A stretch of DNA of 7,225 nt from an uncultured Clostridia bacterium (lineage in GTDB: Bacteria; Bacillota; Clostridia; Oscillospirales; Acutalibacteraceae): positions 1-7,225 of the forward strand of contig CAMJHU010000088.1 in NCBI GenBank assembly GCA_946405565.1. Reading direction: 5' to 3'. Position 1 is the stretch's first letter. Every line of letters starts with the position of its first letter. Of this stretch, positions 5,984 through 7,225 are shown in pieces. The position numbers and the translations under genes were made by a program. The notes under the pieces were generated by a model. It saw only the letters and a list, made by a program, of their open reading frames with translations. It searched no databases and was not told the DNA's origin.

Positions 5984-6457
5984 TCAGACCGTCAGGTCGT
6001 TTTCTTCTTTATATTGGATAGCGGTCTGGAAGAGATTGGCAAAGACCGCCGAGAGCAGCGCCAGCAGCAGGAAGATGATGGTGATGATAAAGGGGAAGAA
6101 GGACTTGAGGAAGGTGGCAAAAAACTGCACCAGCACCGCGATGACCAGGCTGGCAATGCTGACCACCCGGAGATAGGCTACGTTGTTCTTGACAAAGGAT
6201 TTGCCGCGGCTGATGTTCATGGTGAGCAGCCATGCCATCGCGAGGGTGATAAACACAGGCACGCCGATGGAATAGAGCATGGAGATCATGACCCGGTGGG
6301 TGGACTGGGAAATCTCTACGGCGGTGTGGTCAATGTACAGATCCACGAGCCACGGGAGTGTGACATAGACAACCATACCTACCAGAAAGATAAGGCTGAT
6401 AAAGAGGCAAGCCATGTGGCTGAGATTGAAGGTCAGAAATTTTTTGAGTGTGTTCAT
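5984..6457 (-). CDS. DUF2975-family membrane protein
   Basis: This 157-residue protein has four hydrophobic helices at about 15-38, 54-80, 92-117 and 118-145, and an end that reads 'QYKEENDLTV'. The pattern 'NISRGKSFVKNNVAYLRVV' between helices 2 and 3 and the pairing with a YozG-like HTH gene identify DUF2975. Function of the family is not established. The ATG at 6457 has AAAGGA upstream with a rather long spacing of about 12 bases, so translation may be modest. It is the first gene of a three-gene unit; no clear promoter could be picked in the AT-rich DNA upstream. Confidence 0.87.
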   Translation of the reverse strand: MNTLKKFLTFNLSHMACLFISLIFLVGMVVYVTLPWLVDLYIDHTAVEISQSTHRVMISMLYSIGVPVFITLAMAWLLTMNISRGKSFVKNNVAYLRVVSIASLVIAVLVQFFATFLKSFFPFIITIIFLLLALLSAVFANLFQTAIQYKEENDLTV

Positions 6458-6612
6458 ACGGTGATCGGTTCCTTTCTATTTGATAATCTATATATGAATG
6501 ATAGACCAATGCGGTTATTCATTTTCCACACCAAGCGCGGGGATATTTTTCATGTTGTTCACAAAAATAAAGAATTCGCCAAAAAAGAGTGTACTATTGC
6601 GGGAAGATCGTT
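6458..6612. other. AT-rich region upstream of the DUF2975 unit
   Basis: No gene is seen. It should hold the promoter of the minus-strand DUF2975 unit and of the + strand locus at 6613. Minus-strand candidates such as TTGGTC with TATATA or GATTAT show poor spacing, so none is called. A TATATA-rich stretch lies at about 6488-6495. Confidence 0.5.
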
Positions 6613-6618
6613 TATAAT
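6613..6618 (+). promoter_or_regulatory. Candidate -10 box (TATAAT)
   Basis: A perfect TATAAT sits here; the hexamer 17 bases upstream is TGTACT, a poor -35. Transcription would begin near 6625, ten bases before a long hairpin and just before a GAGGTG ribosome-site-like sequence (6631-6636). Confidence 0.4.
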
Positions 6619-6634
6619 ATGTGAAGAAGCGAGG

Positions 6635-6684
6635 TGTTGTAAAGCGATGGGAACGCAATGGCTCGGATACCATCCCTTACAGCA
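6635..6684 (+). other. Long hairpin after candidate promoter
   Basis: TGTTGTAAAGCGATGG (6635-6650) pairs with CCATCCCTTACAGCA (6670-6684) through 14 pairs, with one G-U pair, one mismatch, one bulged base and a 19-base loop. No T-run follows, so it is not a terminator. It covers part of the ribosome-site-like GAGGTG and the ATG at 6647, so it could either be a small RNA domain or restrict translation of the frame below. Confidence 0.5.
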
Positions 6685-7165
6685 TAGCACAAAACTTCCC
6701 GCTATTCAAGTATGCATTGACGATTTTCCGGGAAAAAAGCAAAAAATCTTTCACCACGCAGATACGCTTTCAGGATGTAGAAAATCCGGAATCGCGCAAC
6801 GGTTGTTTGTACAAAAATGGTTTTTGGTCACGGAATATTTGGTGGATATTGAAGAGCGGCGGCGGCTTTTCGAGGGAAAAAAGAGGGCTAAAAGCAAAAA
6901 CCACATGGCACAATGCACAAAAAATCGTGATTTTATTTTTGCTCCGGCGTTTCTTTCGTTTGATCTGACGAAAAAAAACGTTGAAACTATTGACATTGAC
7001 GGTAAACGTGGTATAATGGTGTCAGTGATTGCGAAGGGGCATTCACCCGGAAGTGTTCCGGACGGTATGAAAGCCGGACGCGTTCCGCACTTCATTTGCG
7101 AATACCCGGATACAGGGTGTTTTGAAAGGATGATTTTTTATGAGTACAGTATGGTCTCTCAGTAA
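6647..7165 (+). CDS. Possible hypothetical protein, weakly supported
   Basis: An open frame of 172 codons starts at ATG 6647, has GAGGTG with 10 bases of spacing, and follows a TATAAT at 6613; it ends with TAA at 7163-7165. I recognise no domain, signal peptide or membrane segment. The product is basic and rich in Lys, Phe, Cys and His, with a charged stretch 'EERRRLFEGKKRAKSKNH'. Against it being real: a near-consensus promoter sits inside the frame at 6990-7017, the frame overlaps the next gene by 26 bases, and the start codon is in a strong hairpin. For it: a 170-codon open frame is unlikely by chance in this moderately AT-rich DNA. If it is not coding, this stretch of about 370 bases up to 6985 is unexplained. 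Confidence 0.25.
   Translation: MGTQWLGYHPLQHSTKLPAIQVCIDDFPGKKQKIFHHADTLSGCRKSGIAQRLFVQKWFLVTEYLVDIEERRRLFEGKKRAKSKNHMAQCTKNRDFIFAPAFLSFDLTKKNVETIDIDGKRGIMVSVIAKGHSPGSVPDGMKAGRVPHFICEYPDTGCFERMIFYEYSMVSQ
6990..7017 (+). promoter_or_regulatory. Strong sigma-A promoter for the right-end gene
   Basis: TTGACA (6990-6995), a 16-base spacer and TATAAT (7012-7017) give a near-perfect promoter, and TGG before the -10 adds an extended -10. Transcription should start near 7024, leaving a leader of about 116 bases before ATG 7140. An A-run lies upstream (6971-6978). Confidence 0.8.
7024..7139 (+). promoter_or_regulatory. Structured 5' leader of the right-end gene
   Basis: The leader contains CCGGAA-GTG-TTCCGG (7047-7061), a perfect 6-bp hairpin, and ATACCC/GGGTGT around a 7-base loop (7102-7120), which ends a few bases before the AAAGGA ribosome site (7125-7130). 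An imperfect direct repeat places TTGCGAA before ACCCGGA and GTGTT twice (about 7029-7057 and 7096-7121). No known riboswitch motif was recognised. Confidence 0.4.
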
Positions 7166-7225
7166 TGTAGATGTCAACGAATTCCTTGCGATTATCGATA
7201 AGTGCAAAGGCAATGTATATCTGGT
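7140..7225 (+). CDS. Start of a gene running off the window
   Basis: ATG 7140 has AAAGGA with 9 bases of spacing and a strong promoter upstream. Only 28 full codons are visible (MSTVWSLSNVDVNEFLAIID, then KCKGNVYL). The pattern 'V.EFL.I...CKG.VYL' resembles short Clostridia proteins of unknown function that are sometimes mislabelled as polyA polymerase; this is recollection and low confidence. No membrane helix or signal peptide is seen in this part. The third gene of the window with a near-consensus promoter and leader, it is probably well expressed. Confidence 0.75.
   Translation, partial: MSTVWSLSNVDVNEFLAIIDKCKGNVYL

Noticed and set aside
5801..6646. + strand frame running through the HTH and DUF2975 genes
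   Set aside because: It is antisense to two well-supported genes; only the part after 6647 was considered as a possible CDS.
6621..6968. 115-codon + strand frame starting with GTG
   Set aside because: The GTG lies at the predicted -10/start site with no ribosome site, and the product is not protein-like; the 6647 frame is the better candidate.

Overview
The window looks like chromosomal DNA of a Gram-positive Firmicute, most likely a Clostridia/Oscillospiraceae-type gut anaerobe. The evidence is a tryptophan T-box leader, AGGAGG-type ribosome binding sites, GTG and TTG starts alongside ATG, A-rich sigma-A promoters, and families common in Clostridia (zinc-ribbon/TPR-like anchored proteins, TipAS-type MerR regulators, YozG-like HTH with DUF2975). 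No rRNA, tRNA, CRISPR array, insertion sequence or phage gene is visible.

Left part (1-3424, mostly + strand). The window opens inside a membrane-anchored protein with a Pro/Ala/Val/Glu-rich N-terminal repeat made of 24-bp DNA repeats, one membrane helix, TPR-like helical repeats, an acidic repeat and a beta-type C-terminal domain. It converges on a MerR/TipAS regulator (minus strand) whose promoter has the 19-bp spacer typical of MerR-activated promoters, so it is probably autoregulated. Divergent from it, a HAD-superfamily protein and a small HEYGH membrane protein form a two-gene unit. A perfect 14-bp hairpin with T-runs on both sides ends this unit and the converging trpB transcript.

Middle (3425-5392, minus strand). 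A stand-alone TrpB2-type tryptophan synthase beta chain is preceded by a complete T-box riboswitch: TGG specifier, GGGTGGTACCGC core, competing terminator and a consensus promoter. The leader should let trpB be transcribed when tRNA-Trp is uncharged. No trpA or other trp gene is in the window. The trpB 3' untranslated region (about 200 bases) is GC-rich and full of nested hairpins.

Right part (5389-6457, minus strand). A three-gene unit encodes a DUF2975 membrane protein, a YozG-like HTH regulator and a small three-helix membrane protein. The stop codon of the last gene lies inside the -35 box of the trpB promoter, and no terminator separates the two units, so read-through into the T-box is expected.

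Far right (6458-7225, + strand). This holds about 680 bases without a recognisable gene. There is a TATAAT promoter candidate followed by a long hairpin, and a low-confidence 172-residue reading frame whose start codon lies in that hairpin. A strong promoter then leads through a 116-base leader to a CDS that runs off the window. I see no clearly new multi-gene system. The best leads are the 6613-7165 locus, the promoter/stop-codon overlap at trpB, and the repeat-bearing anchored protein.
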